In this document: piece after piece, positions 23,796-35,457 of the stretch
Numbering within the stretch: position 1 is the first letter of the stretch
How the letters are laid out: the number at the start of each line of letters is the position of its first letter
DNA from: Siphonodentalium dalli
Taxonomy: Eukaryota > Mollusca > Scaphopoda > Gadilida > Siphonodentaliidae
Length of the DNA: 64,000 nucleotides
Direction: 5' to 3'
Assembly (NCBI GenBank): GCA_032622095.1
Contig: CP136062.1
Coordinates: 151,896,875-151,960,874 of the forward strand
Position numbers and translations under genes: made by a program
Notes under the pieces: model-generated
Told to the model about the DNA's origin: nothing
Seen by the model: only the letters and a program-made list of their open reading frames with translations
The model's database searches: none

Positions 23796-24516
23796 AAGTG
23801 ATGTGAAACACTCAGGCTGTGTGATCAAACAGAAATGGAGAATAATCTTGCTCAAAGTAGTTATTTTTATGAATATTAAAGACAAATTATGGACTTGTTC
23901 TGGAACATGAAACTGATAAGTTAGTATCCAGGTGCTATGCCAACTGGAGGAATGTAGCATTGTACTAATATTGTCGAAAATCTGAAGTAAATCGACCGTA
24001 CCACTCCATAGAAAACATTGTCATAACTACGCTCAATTGTAAATATTTACTACTCGATAAACTAACGAAAACGATATCGCCATCGAGAGTCACTGCATTT
24101 AACTAATATATAAGAATGACGGTGTGAGTTGTCAATTTGGATATAATATTTGCAAAACTTACTTTGAACAAGACTATTCTCCATTTATGGTTGATCGCCA
24201 TACCAGAGTGATTCACATCACTTTAATCAAAATTTACAACACACACCGTCAGTATTATATATATCATTATCAAATGCAATGAGTATCGATTGCGAAATCA
24301 TTTGCGTTATAGTTTATCGCCGATAGTTGCGTCCCGAATCGAGATGTAAATATTTACAATTGAACGTAGTTCAGACGGTGTTTTCTATGGAGTTGTATGG
24401 TCGATTTCTTTGACATTATATGGGCGATGTTAGCAGAATGCTACATTCCCCCAGTTGGCATAGCGCCTGATTACTAATTTATCAGTTTCACGCATCTGAA
24501 TAAGTCCATAATATGT
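23796..24516. mobile_element. nested inverted repeats with TTAA ends
   Basis: TTAAAGTGATGTGAAACACTC at 23796 is mirrored by GAGTGATTCACATCACTTTAA at about 24212-24232, giving a TTAA-bounded element. A second, longer inverted repeat (arms with GAAACTGATAAGTTAGTATC, CATAGAAAACATTGTC and GTAAATATTTAC) runs from about 23885 to 24516 and overlaps the first. The half at 39528-39905 is a related single copy. Confidence 0.55.
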
Positions 24517-24590
24517 CATTAATTGTTGATGGTAGTTGTTTTACATACTTTTATAAAACTTAGGTTATGTCTCATGAACCCATTTAACAT

Positions 24591-25160
24591 TTGTTTACAG
24601 GCACAAAAGAAAACAAAAGGCAAATCTAAATTCGGGGAATCTCGTATACAAAACTGGAGAAATAAAAACAAGAGGTTTCACCGGCGGTGCTGTCAAACCA
24701 CACGGTGGTAAACTCGAACCGAAAGTATGAAAAGTATGGTTGATATATCTGCTCGCACGGAAAAAAAACCAAAACATTTTCATATAAACAAAGATAAATA
24801 ACTCTATAATAGAATGGAAAACCGAAACAAACAAAAAACAATGGAACACTCAATTGATTGCCCTCATATAGTAGTGAAAATCCGTATCAAGTTTCATTGA
24901 TATTCGTCAACCGGTTGTGGTATATGCCGGGAGATTTCTGCTCGGACGGACAAAATAAACCAACATTTCCAGATAAAGACGAATAACTATAGAACGGAAA
25001 ATTCGGGGGGGGGGGGGGACCGATTGAACACTCAATAAGCGAGATCACTGAGTCGCGGCCGTATTGGATTCGTCCAGCCCCATTCCGTGGTTTCATAGAT
25101 TCGCGGCAGTATTGAATTCGTCCAGGTCCGTTCCGTGGTTTCATAGGTTCATCCAGCACG
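24591..25160. repeat. degenerate short tandem repeats with a G-tract
   Basis: A unit with CTGCTCG(C/G)ACGGA(C/A)AAAA..AAACC..ACATTT(C/T)CA..TAAA occurs twice. Then CCGTGGTTTCATAG(A/G)TTCG and GTATTG(G/A)ATTCGTCCAG repeat at about 62 bp. A G-run lies at about 25006-25018. Frames that cross it are repeat artefacts. Confidence 0.4.
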
Positions 25161-25167
25161 CGGTTCC

Positions 25168-25285
25168 GTGGTTGTATTGCTACAGGTCAAAGTTCTGGAG
25201 TAGCATTCCATATATGGAGCTTTTGAATATTCGTGACTTCCATATATGGAAATCCTACTCCAGAACTTTGACCTGTAGCACTATG
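25168..25285. repeat. inverted repeat (hairpin)
   Basis: GCTACAGGTCAAAGTTCTGG plus AGTAG and TTCCATATATGGA are mirrored almost perfectly after a short loop. The stem is about 45 bp. Confidence 0.6.
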
Positions 25286-26479
25286 TGGCTGTATGGTCAC
25301 GGGTGCATGAGGTGTATGTGTATAAAGCGAGTGGCTATATGGTCATTTGTGTGGTGTTTATGTCTATATGGAGTGACTTTATCATCACTGGTGGGTTGGG
25401 TTGGGTTGTACATTTGGGTTTCTGTCGCTTTCCACAATAACTCAAAGATAAGTTAACCGATTAAGAGGTAATGTCAGAGAGTTCTCCATCATGATGGCGT
25501 TTTATATGCACAATGGAGGAAATTAGTCAACCAATGTTGATTCCAATGGGCCAGAACTTTTATGTTATTGGGCCAGAGTAGCAAATAATATGCCCCCCCC
25601 CCCCCAGTTCAGTTTCATAGTTCTGCCCATTTCCCTTCAAAAACATGGCCAGAATCCCAGAAGTAGTTTTCGGCAAAATTCCATACTGCATCGTTTAAAA
25701 TGAATTTTTCATGCATCATAAGGTACTGGGACAACCAGAATAGAACATCTAGTTGGCAGTTGATTCAGTAACGTGTTTAATAACAAAGTGTGTCACAATT
25801 TGCTACCTTTTCAGAACAACAGAGAATAATGTTCGGGATATATGCGAAAAGCCAAATTTTGTTGTCATTTTGCAAGCCATCTTGAGTAATTTTGTCTTAA
25901 AACATCTCAGTGCGATGTATTTAAGACAGAACAAAACAGTAAAAACCTCTGATACCAAAGCTATTTCCATGTTACCAAGTTTGTTATAGAAAAGTTCAAT
26001 AATTATGGTAAAGTAACCAAGGTGCATCAGAAATGTTAGTATTCAATGTACTAGTATATACATGACAGAATAGCCAATTTTGCTCATCAACCACAACCTG
26101 TAAGTGATTGCAAAGCACCCTGGGGCAATATCTACCATTTCCCATATTTTGGCTGTCATTTTGGCCACCATTTTGAGCCAAAGTGGAAATTTTATTCCAT
26201 TGAGTCTGATTGAGTTGGAATATTCATAAGTAATGGTAAACCTCACTTCCATTGAACAGTTCCATCTATTTCTTGTTGAAATACGACTAGAATCATACCA
26301 CGTTGTATAATTTTTGAGGGATCTGAATGGCCTGGTACCTCAGGAGTGGCATATTTCATTGCTCCAATGATTAATTAACATGAACAATACAAAATAAAGT
26401 CACAATTCTCAAAACGATTCCAAACAGTAGAAACTAATCTAGAAGATATTAGTGAAAAAAGTAAAATGTTCACTTCCGG

Positions 26480-27117
26480 CTGCCATTTTGGTGGCAGTTT
26501 GGAGTTCCAATTTTGCCATAAAACAACAATGTCTGTAAACAGTAATGTCTGTAAAATCCATACTCAAACTCTATAAGTATTTTGAGTTGAGAAACTCACA
26601 TACCAAATCAGATAAAAAATGTTTGAGTTATGGCAGAATGTGTGAATTCTAAGTCGAAAAATGGCCATAACTCTGTAAAAAAAAAGTTGGATGAAACCCA
26701 TATTTGAACTTGATCTGTATTTTGGCCTGAGAAACCCATATACAAAATTTGGTTCCGATCGGATAGAAAATGTTTGAGTTATCGCATTATGCGTAACGTT
26801 TCTACCGATGGACAGACAAACGACGAGTGGTCAATCTGGATGTCGACACTATGTGTACCATACTATGGTATGGGTACACATAAATAGGGCCTTAACTCCA
26901 TTAAATAAAACTCTGATCAAACCCATCTTCGAACTCGATCTGTATTATGGGTTGAGAAACTCATATACAAAATTTGGTTCCAGTCAGATAGAAATTGTTT
27001 GAGTTATCGCACCATGTGTAAAGTGCCTATGGATGGACAGACAGACGGATGAGTGGTCGATCCGGATGTCGACACTATGTGTACCATACTATGGTATGGT
27101 ACACATAGAAATAGCCC
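26480..27117. repeat. degenerate direct repeats, 226-bp unit
   Basis: GATGGACAGACA and the following ATGTCGACACTATGTGTACC recur 226 bp apart (26808 and 27034), each preceded by AATTTGGTTCC..TCGGATAGAAA and GAGTTATCGCA. The GGCCATAACTCTG phrase also occurs in the 40.5-41.4 kb block, so the two are distantly related. Confidence 0.55.
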
Positions 27118-27193
27118 CTAAAACTGTCCCAGAAATTCTAAATAAAATTTATATTAATTGATAGAAGCTTTTGCGGACAGGTTTCCTCGATTC

Positions 27194-27381
27194 ATATAAA
27201 GTTATTATACAATGTTGTGTACAGTATGTTTTTCTTGTACGAGTCCAGGTTGTGGTGAAAAGTCATATTGGACGAGACACGCAGTGTCAAGTCCAATATG
27301 ACTTTTCAACACAACCTGGACGAGTACAAGAAAAACTCATACTGTACACTGTACTGTACACAACATTGTATAATGACATTT
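27194..27381. mobile_element. foldback element, family I copy 2
   Basis: A near-perfect inverted repeat with ends ATTATACAATGTTGTGTACA / inverse. The arms contain TTTCTTGTACGAGTCCAGGT and AAGTCATATTGGAC around a small loop, with arms of about 90 bp. It interrupts a family M repeat whose two halves lie at 27118-27195 and 27765-27850. Confidence 0.65.
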
Positions 27382-27909
27382 TTATTATCCATCTGTATGT
27401 TTATCCAAATTTTGGGAATAAATTTTTTGTGGTTATTTTTGGTATTTGTCGGCACTTAATTCTCTATAAAAGCCTGTATTTTGATCATCAGAAAGCATGA
27501 TTTGGAACAGTAAACACGGAAGTAAAAAAAAAAATCAAAATTGACTCAAGCGGAATGGAAACGTCTGCTAAATCCACCAGTGTTGCGCGTGCATCACAAT
27601 TTCACCGATTCATTTCGCAATAGAGTTAATTCGTGACGTCACAGAGTCCCAATAAAAAAGTGATATTGCACACTTGGGAGTCCAATATGTCATTCAGGAG
27701 TACAATATGACTATCACGTGGCGGCTTTTGCCCAATCGGAAATGGTGTTAGTTAAGGGATGGATAATAATATCTATTATTTTATACCCTGGAATCTATAT
27801 AAAACTTTCTGGGAAGAGACGGACCATCTTTAAATAGTTAGTTAGTTTCATATAATTATTTTGTCAATTTTTCAATTACAAAATGACAATTGTATGGTAT
27901 ATAAAGGTC

Positions 27910-28138
27910 TAATTTGTCCATTTCATGGCGGGAGCTGAGCTAGTGCGGTATTAAAGATCCTGTGCCACTGCATTCTCTTATTATGTGAGTTTCCCATAGG
28001 GAGAATGCACTTTCTTACAATGTAAATTTTTTTCTCTTATAATGCGAGGCTCCCTATGGGAGACCCGCATATATAAGAGAATGCATTGGCACAGGGTTTT
28101 AATAAAATTTCAGGAAGCTCCAGTCATGGAAGGGTTAA
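27910..28138. mobile_element. TTAA MITE, family C copy
   Basis: Left side TTTCATGGCGGGAGCTGAGC; right end GGAAGCTCCAGTCATGGAAGGG then TTAA. It contains two versions of the shared palindrome, the first shortened. The left TTAA is degraded. Confidence 0.6.
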
Positions 28139-28530
28139 TTAGATTTTGTATGTTGTTGTTGAAACTGGAGGTCTGGAACTCTGATTGCATTTTTAACAAT
28201 TGCACTGCAGAGTATCATCCCCCATGAGGTATCTGGCCTGTAGGGTGTGCCACAGGAAATTGTTGAGAGACGGATGGACGAACACATGGATGCCAACCCA
28301 TGCAATTGTTCAATGTCATGCTCATTATCTATACTATATCAGTTTTTTTGTATATGTTTAAGCAATAGGATGACCAATGGTCGCACTGTCAGTATATATA
28401 CATATTTTTTTAGGTAAATCCCAAGGGGGATTTAATGCGATGCAAAAATTAGCGCGACCAGGTAAGATATGTATATCTTGTAAACAGAAAAAATGAGAAT
28501 GGCATGCCCCATTGATGTCGTTTAAGCCCA

Positions 28531-28762
28531 TAACATATATTTGAACACTATGCCCAGAACACAACATATTAATACAGAATTTTGATGAGGTCAACATAAC
28601 TGGGATATGTTGTGTTGAGCTAACTGGTCATATACATGTATATGTAACAATTTTTACAGACATAAGGTGACCAGTTAGCTCAACATAACATACCCCACTT
28701 ACGTCGACCTCATCATAACTCTGTATTATTAATATGTTGTGTTCTGGGCATATTGTTCAAAT
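28531..28762. mobile_element. foldback element, family J
   Basis: The arms (ATTTGAACACTATGCCCAGA, ACACAACATATTAATACAGA, TTGAGCTAACTGGTCA) are mirrored on the right side around GGTCATATACATGTATATGTAA. The arms are about 100 bp with small differences. The Helitron-like element starts 3 bp after it. Confidence 0.6.
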
Positions 28763-28765
28763 ATA

Positions 28766-28786
28766 TCTCATATATATTTTGAAGAC

Positions 28787-28823
<37 letters not shown>

Positions 28824-29395
28824 CTTAATACAAATCTACGATTCTCGACCGATCGGGACGAAACTTGGTACGTGTGTGTAGTTTGACCAGGCGGTGGTCG
28901 TTGTCGTATTGGCGAGCCCGTGCGACGCCCGTGCAGCGCATGCGCAGACGAGATCTCGGAAAAGGGTGGAGCTATCGACTTGAAATTTGGTATGTGAATG
29001 TATCTTGCCCCGAGTACGAATTTTATCGGGTCGCCGAGCCCGTGCGACGCCAGCTTCGCGCATGCGCAGACGAGATCTCGGAAAGGGTGGAGCTATCGAC
29101 TTGAAATTTGCTATGTGAATGTATCTTGCCCCGGATACGAATTTTATCGGGTCGCCGAGACCGTGCGACGCCAGCTTCGCGCATGCGCAGACGAGATCTC
29201 GGAAACGGGTGGAGCTATCGACTTGAAATTTTCTATGTGAATGTATCTTGCCCCGGATACAAATTTTATCTGGTCGCCGAGCCCGTGCGACGCCAGCTTC
29301 GCGCATGCGCAGACCAGATATCGGAAACGGGTGGAGCTATCGACTTGGAAATTTGGTTTTTGAATAGCCCGGACAACGTCGGGCTCATCGGCTAG
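28766..29395 (+). mobile_element. Helitron-like non-autonomous element 1, with internal tandem repeats
   Basis: It begins A|TCTCATATATATTTTGAAGA and ends in a GC hairpin (AGCCCGGACAACGTCGGGCT) followed 6 bp later by CTAG|T. TC start, hairpin and CTRR end between A and T are Helitron hallmarks. Inside are a (GTCT)n microsatellite, a unique lead-in (CGACCGATCGGGACGAAACT), and about four units of 121-122 bp containing CGAGATCTCGGAAACGGGTG and CGCATGCGCAGAC. No Rep/helicase is encoded. The layout resembles tandem-repeat-bearing elements described in bivalves. The frames here are repeat by-products. Confidence 0.6.
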
Positions 29396-30670
29396 TCTCA
29401 TATATATATTTTGAAGACCTCTGTCTGTCTGTTTGTCTGTCATTAATACAAATCTACGATTCTCGACCGATCGGGACGAAACTTGGTACGTGTGTGTAGT
29501 TTGACCAGGCGGTGGTCGTTGTCGTATTGGCGAGCCCGTGCGACGCCCGTGCAGCGCATGCGCAGACGAGATCTCGGAAACGGGTGGAGCTATCGACTTG
29601 AAGTTTGGTATGTGAATGTATCTTGCCCCGAATACGAATTTTATCGGGTCGCCGAGCCCGTGCGACGCCAGCTTCGCGCATGCGCAGACGATTTGGTTTT
29701 ATGAATAGCCCGGACAACGTCGGGCTGGGTAGAGCTATCGACTTGAAATTTTGTTTTTGAATAGCCCCGACAACGTCGGGCTCATAGACGAGATCTCGGA
29801 AACGGGTGGAGCTATCGACTTGAAATTTGCTATGTGAATGTATCTTGCCCCGGATACGAATTCTATCGGGTCGCCGAGCCCATGCGACGCCAGCTTCGCG
29901 CATGCGCAGACGAGATCTCGGAAACAAGTGGAGCTATCGACTTGAAATTTGCTGTGAATGTATCTTGCCCCGGATACAAATTTTATCGGGTCGCCGAGCC
30001 CGTGCGACGCCAGCTTCGCGCATGCGCAGACCAGATCTCGGAAACGGGTGGAGTTATCGGCTTGAAATTTGCTATGTGAATGTATTTTGCCCCGGATACA
30101 AATTTTATCGGGTTGCCGAGCCCGTGCGACGCCAGCTTCGCGCATGCGCAGACCAGATCTTGGAAACGGGTGGAGCTATCGACTTGAAATTTTGTCTGTA
30201 TGTTTGTCTGTATGTATGTCATTTATACAAATCTACGATTCTCGACCGATCGGGACGAAACTTGGTACGTGTGTGTAGTTTGACCAGGCGGTCGTCGTTG
30301 TCGTATTGGCGAGCCCGTGCGACGCCCGTGCAGCGCATGCGCAGACGAGATCTCGGAAACGGGTGGAGCTATCGACTTGAAATTTGCTATGTGAATGTAT
30401 CTTGCCCCGGATACAAATTTTATCGGGTCGCCGAGCCCGTGCGACGCCAGCTTCGCGCATGCGCAGACGAGATCTCGGAAACAGGTGGAACTATCGACTT
30501 GAAATTTGGTATGTGAATGTATCTTGCCCCGGATACAAATTTTATCGGGTCGCCGAGCCCGTGCGACGCCAGCATCGTGCATGCACAGACCAGATCTTGG
30601 AAACGGGTAGAGCTATCGACTTGAAATTAGGTTTTTGAATAGCCCGGACAACGTCGGGCTCATCGACTAG
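29396..30670 (+). mobile_element. Helitron-like non-autonomous element 2, head to tail with element 1
   Basis: It starts at the base after the CTAG of element 1 with the same 5' sequence (TCTCATATATATATTTTGAA) and ends with the same hairpin and CGACTAG|T. It holds two lead-in segments (29450 and 30230), about seven of the ~121-bp units, and two internal copies of the terminal hairpin at about 29703 and 29765. It therefore looks like a composite of several rearranged elements. Confidence 0.55.
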
Positions 30671-31119
30671 TTAATATATATGTTAAGTAATATATCCCAG
30701 TTTTTTAAAGTTATTAAAGATTTTTCACCGGTCTCGCTAAGTGGCGCAATATTTTTTACCCCATAAGATAACATGATTTTTAACCCCATAAGATTACATT
30801 GTGTATTCTCATCGGTTAATTGAAACGAGGCTACAGTAAGGTCATTGCACGGCAGAAGAAGGTCTGTTTAATGACCCGTTCCTCTACAAACAGCATAACA
30901 CTTTTCCAATGGCTTTTACTTAGCGCGACCGATTTCGGTCACGCTAAGTAAGAAAGTTGTATATTTTTCAGCAATAGAATGACCTATAATATATATATAT
31001 ATATGCATGTGCATTGAGCTGTTCCAATATATATGGTAGATTCATTCTGAATCAATATTCGAACCCATGTTCAGACTGATGCGCTTCCAAACTCTCGGTG
31101 AAAGGGCTTCCTTTTAGGG

Positions 31120-31212
31120 ATGTCCCCATAGTCGAGGTGCTTAGGTCATGGATAAGATCAACAGTCTCGGCTAGACGAGGTTGGCACGGGTTTGAACCCC
31201 GATTTGGGCAAA
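31120..31212 (+). pseudogene. tRNA-like segment (tRNA relic or SINE head)
   Basis: TAGTCGAGGTGCTTAGG resembles the A-box region of a Ser/Leu-type tRNA, and GGGTTTGAACCCC is a good B box/T-arm. The acceptor and anticodon stems do not pair well, so I do not call a functional tRNA. Confidence 0.4.
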
Positions 31213-31354
31213 AATTGGAACCGATTTTCAAGCTGAGGGACAACTCAATGAGCCATTTCAATTGATACATGGCCATTTCGATAATAAATGAGAATTTGTT
31301 CACACTCAAGCACATTTGAAGCACTCATTATGAGTCCGTGCCTCCATAAATCAA

Positions 31355-31590
31355 ATATATATGTTCCCCGCCAAAAATTTTTTCCAGGGGATAACAAAGC
31401 CTATCTGGCAGTCAGCGCTGGACCAAAATTTACTTTTGCCAAATATTTTCATAAATGAAAATATTTTTGGCCAAATTATTTTAGAAATTGCCAAATGGGG
31501 TGCACAGGTTAACGGACGCCCGGACGGACACCCGGACGGACGGACCAATACTATAATACGGCCGTTTTTTCAAACGGGCGTATAAAAAAC
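31355..31590. repeat. dispersed repeat ending in an A/G-rich hairpin (family P)
   Basis: GATAACAAAGCCTATCTGGC, AATATTTTTGGCCAAATT and AGAAATTGCCAAAT recur at about 32185-32275. The ACGCCCGGACGGAC..CCAATACTATAATA..AAACGGGCGTATAAAA end recurs at 41325-41405. Confidence 0.45.
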
Positions 31591-31689
31591 ATCCATTACC
31601 CTGCAGGGAGCCCCACACATATATAGAAACATATAGAAGAGTGTCGTCTGCTCATGTTTGTCTGGGGCTCTGTATGGGTGAAATTATAA

Positions 31690-31820
31690 AATTGTTAAAG
31701 AATACAAGAAAAAATTATTAAAATTATAAAAAATTGTTAGGCCAATGCATTCTCTTATATATGCGAGGCGACCTATGGTCGACTCGCATATATAAGAGAA
31801 TGCATTGGCACAGGGTAAAA
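31690..31820. mobile_element. TTAA MITE fragment, family B type
   Basis: GTTAAAGAATACAAGAAAAA and the shared palindrome (31740-31808, near perfect) match the copy at 6328-6514. Both terminal CCC/GGG ends are missing. Confidence 0.5.
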
Positions 31821-32968
31821 AAAATCCCGACTTACGACTGGATTTGATATGGCGGGTCACATATTAAAGAGAAGGGGGTGTTTATGGTTCTGGTGCCCAA
31901 TTTGTACATGTTCTGGTTTCCTTGTCCATCATGATAACTTTTGTGAGGCATGATCCAGGAGCGGTTTATAGAAACATACCAAAGTATAGTTAAATAGCCA
32001 AAGTTGATAATTTAGAATAGTTAAAAAAAAGGTTCCCATATTTTGTAAAGGTCGATATGACACCGGAGAGCGTCATCAGTTGCTAGCACTAGATTTATGA
32101 CTCACTAAACGGTTGCCATATTAATCCATTTCTGCACTTAACTAGCAAAAAGATTTCTGCCCTGAGTAAGGAACGAAACACATTTCCAGGAGATGACAAA
32201 GCCTATCTGTCATGGTCAGCCACAAATGAAAATATTTTTGGCCAAATTCTTTTAGAAATTGCCAAATACTATCACTGATAGTATCAGTTTCTGTAACATT
32301 TTGACAATCGTTGTTTGAATGACATTTGATATCGATATGAAAGCAGTTAGTTATTAATTATTTTTGTCTCTGTATTGTGATTGATCATACATTAACTGAA
32401 CTATAAAATTGTAAAAGGGTTTCTTCATCTTTCATCAGAAGTGCAAATCAAAAGAGGATTATAGCAATGTGAATACCATAATAAATAAAAAATCGTAATC
32501 CCTCCACTTGTACTAATGCTATCAGATTAACTGCATGTTTACAGAGGTTCTAACTTTTCCTCAACCTAAAAAACACCACTAATACAATTAAATTGTAAGA
32601 GTTTCGTGAAATGAATGGTACTGATTGACAATATTTTACATCTTTCTTGAAGAATTAAAAAGTGACTTGCCAAATAAAAATATTTTAGCCAAAACTGAAT
32701 TATTTTTTCCATTGGCAAATTTGGCAAGTCACGATGCGAAACCTGCTAACCGGGAAAGTCAACATTTCAAATATATATTATTATCACATTTTATTACATC
32801 AACAATTAGTCAAAACAACAAATTCACTCAGCAACCAGTTAATATTATGTGCATATACCATAACAGTTGGGTGTATACAAAAATGAGCAGACAATTCATT
32901 TATATATATTATGCTCGTCACATTGAACAATTTATATTAGCTGGGCTGTTGGAGTTAATATGATTGGT

Positions 32969-33390
32969 AAGCCTGTAAATAGGGTGTCTGTCATTTGCAG
33001 AATAAGATCCCCAGAGGGTGAATTTAGTGATGCTATCCCACTTGGCAGGCTAGCATCACACCCTCTGGGGACCTCATTCTACTTAGACCTCATCTTGTGG
33101 GAACTATCTAGTCTCAAATTAACAATATTTGTAGTTACCTTTTTCCATTCTGTTCAGTTTCTATATCCCCTAATTTTCAGAAGATAAAATGCATAATCGA
33201 GGTGACTAATGAACATCACCAAATTCAACTGAGGAACATCAATCTGATCCTAGGTCTCCCATAGCAGTTGAGGCCGAAGCAGAGTGAGGACCCCGGAAGG
33301 TGAATTTATTGATGATGGCCCACTGTGTGGGATAGTGTCACTAAATTCACCCTCTGGGGACCTCATTGAGACACACTATTACAAGGCTTG
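32969..33390. mobile_element. MITE-like foldback, family F copy 6
   Basis: Ends AAGCCTGTAAATAGGGTGTC and ACACACTATTACAAGGCTTG. It has both inverted GATCCCCAGAGGGTGAATTT blocks and the central GGGGATATAG / CCTAGGATCAGATT blocks of the long form. Confidence 0.65.
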
Positions 33391-33539
33391 AATTGGTGAA
33401 TAAATTTATAGATAGCTGGGTCAAATATAGAAGATTAGTGACTTTATTATAAATGGATCAGTGAAGAATTTTTCTTAGATGTGACACCATTCACAGCCAG
33501 GAACCATGTTTATATTGAGATAATTTGAGATGGGAGTCA

Positions 33540-33775
33540 ATTATAAATAGGCATGGAGTGGAGACGTATCTGTTCTTGGACTCATTGAACCAATGCCATT
33601 CACTCTCTTTGCTTCTTGGAGGAACTGAAATTGGAATGCCCGAAGACCATTTGGATGCGATAATAATGCACGTGGCTTCATTCCTCTTTCAAGCCTGTCA
33701 GCTGATGAAGGGGGGAAATATCGACATGGATCTGAGTTGGTGCCGGCTACAGCAAGACCAGCTGGTCAACACGTG
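33540..33775 (+). CDS. possible terminal coding exon of an unrecognised gene
   Basis: After a possible acceptor (ATTATAAATAG at about 33540-33550) the frame reads HGVETYLFLDSLNQCHSLSL and continues to ...DLSWCRLQQDQLVNT and TGA. The peptide is balanced in composition, unlike the AT-driven frames around it, and looks helical. I do not recognise the family and found no matching upstream exon on the plus strand, so this could be a relic or captured exon. A 22-bp direct repeat (ATATTGAGATAATTTGAGAT plus GG) lies at 33512-33533 and again at 34461-34482. Confidence 0.35.
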
Positions 33776-34257
33776 AATCTGACTTATACATACTGATCAG
33801 GAATATATAGCTATTTGCATTCATATCCATATGCATGCGAGGTGTACTTATAATATGTTTTTCCCCTAAATGTGTAAATACTATTTATTGTTGTGTATAT
33901 ATATTTACACACTAAGTGTTGTCATCACTAAATCCAGCATTCTGATTGGTCGGCGCCCACGTGGCTAGTTGCAGTTATTTCTCGGTGAATGCGCAACGCC
34001 TCATGACACCAAGCTAATAACACCATCGATACGTCATTAGGTTTGGAAAGACGAACGCGTAATGTTTTGGGCGCATTTGGACTCGCGCAGGACTGACTTA
34101 ATACATCATCGGGTTTCAATATGAAGAGAAATTGTTCCTATTAACTTTTGCCAAGGGTGCTATTGGGTATTTTGGGCTGATCTTGTCACGATACACTTTT
34201 CGATTTAAATAAATTTACAAAAGTGGCTTTTTCGCTAAATGTATATAAATATAAGGA

Positions 34258-34405
34258 TTAACTGTCATGTGGACTATTTTTATGGAGATGTAACGGTGAG
34301 GTAAGTGGTCATAACTTGTATGTAAAACCCTTCGGGTTTTACACAAGTTATGTCCACTTACCTCACTGTTACATCTCCATAAAAACAGTCCACATGACAG
34401 TTAAT
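34258..34405. repeat. near-perfect inverted repeat (hairpin)
   Basis: TTAACTGTCATGTGGACT ... CATAACTTGT is mirrored after an inner hairpin (AAAACCCTTCGGGTTTT). The arms are about 65 bp with few mismatches, and both tips read TTAA. Likely a miniature TTAA element. Confidence 0.6.
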
Positions 34406-34626
34406 CCTTATATGAATGTTGTATATGTGCTCTCCAGTGATGAAGGTTACCAATAAATATATATTGAGATAATTTGAGATGGAATAATACACCAAATCTT
34501 GTGTTTTTTTTAAATGCGATAACCAGTTGAGGTGTTTCAACATGTCAATGGCTAATTAAACACCCGCTGTCATATTTTCAAACCAAATATTGCAATAACG
34601 AAAAATAAAAGACAGAATGACCAGAG

Positions 34627-34813
34627 TGAACCCTTTCATGATGGGAGCTGCACTGGTGCAGCGTTAAAGATCATGTGCCAGTGCATTCTCTTATATATGC
34701 GAGTCTCTAATAGAGAATGCACTGGCTTACAAGGTCAATGCAAATATTGTTACACCAATGTATTCTCTGATAAATGCGAAAACTTCAGGAAGCTCCAGCC
34801 ATGGAAGGGTTAA
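34627..34813. mobile_element. TTAA MITE, family C copy
   Basis: Left CCCTTTCATGATGGGAGCTG, right GGAAGCTCCAGCCATGGAAGGG then TTAA. It contains a shortened palindrome (CAGTGCATTCTCTTATATAT ... AGAGAATGCACTGG). Confidence 0.65.
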
Positions 34814-35457
34814 ATACCATCTATGATCTGCTCATAAATGCCAAGAAAATGCCCAAGAACAACTGATAAGGCAAAATCAGTTGGTATGTTTCCATATTAT
34901 TCTCAATCAGCCACAAGTTCATAAATGAATATAATAAACGCATCGCTTGATTTCTGGTTCACCAAATTTTTCATTGATGTTTGAGTCAAATCAACTTCAG
35001 CACCGGCACCTGGGTACCACTTCATTGCAGGAGAAAATATACCGGCCATTTCAAACTAAATATGTAAAGATAATTTGGGGTCAAATCTCAACTAAAATTC
35101 TCAGATAAGCATTAAGGTTGAGGTCTATGAAGAATATAAAGTTATAGAAATATTCATCACCGATCCATACATGTCAATTTTTAAATCATTGTTAAAAAAA
35201 GTTTACCAAATGTGGTAATTTTTCAAGGGGCGGGAAAACAGATCACATGTACAATTTCCCTATTCATTTTATAAGGCCATTAAATTAAGTATCTCAGGCA
35301 ATCGGATCTCAATTTTGAGAAGAGGAAGGGAGGATATTATATTGGTTGAATTTTTTTCTCTAGAAACCCCAAAAAAATCATTTTCGTTGTTCAAATCCTG
35401 TATTTCTAACAGAAAATATTTTTAAAAGTGTTTGCTGAGGCTTTTTAAAAGAAAAGT

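Noticed and set aside
25064-25456. A 130-codon plus-strand frame
   Set aside because: It crosses short tandem repeats and a hairpin; composition is Trp/Tyr/Cys-rich from the repeats, with no domain.
28836-30638. Many long frames on both strands, up to 229 codons
   Set aside because: They arise from GC-rich tandem units of Helitron-like elements; both strands and several frames are open and the peptides are periodic.
28766-30670. CRISPR-like regular repeats
   Set aside because: Units are 121-122 bp, contiguous and without unique spacers, in a eukaryotic context with Helitron ends.
31120-31212. Functional tRNA gene
   Set aside because: A- and B-box-like sequences exist but acceptor and anticodon stems do not pair properly.
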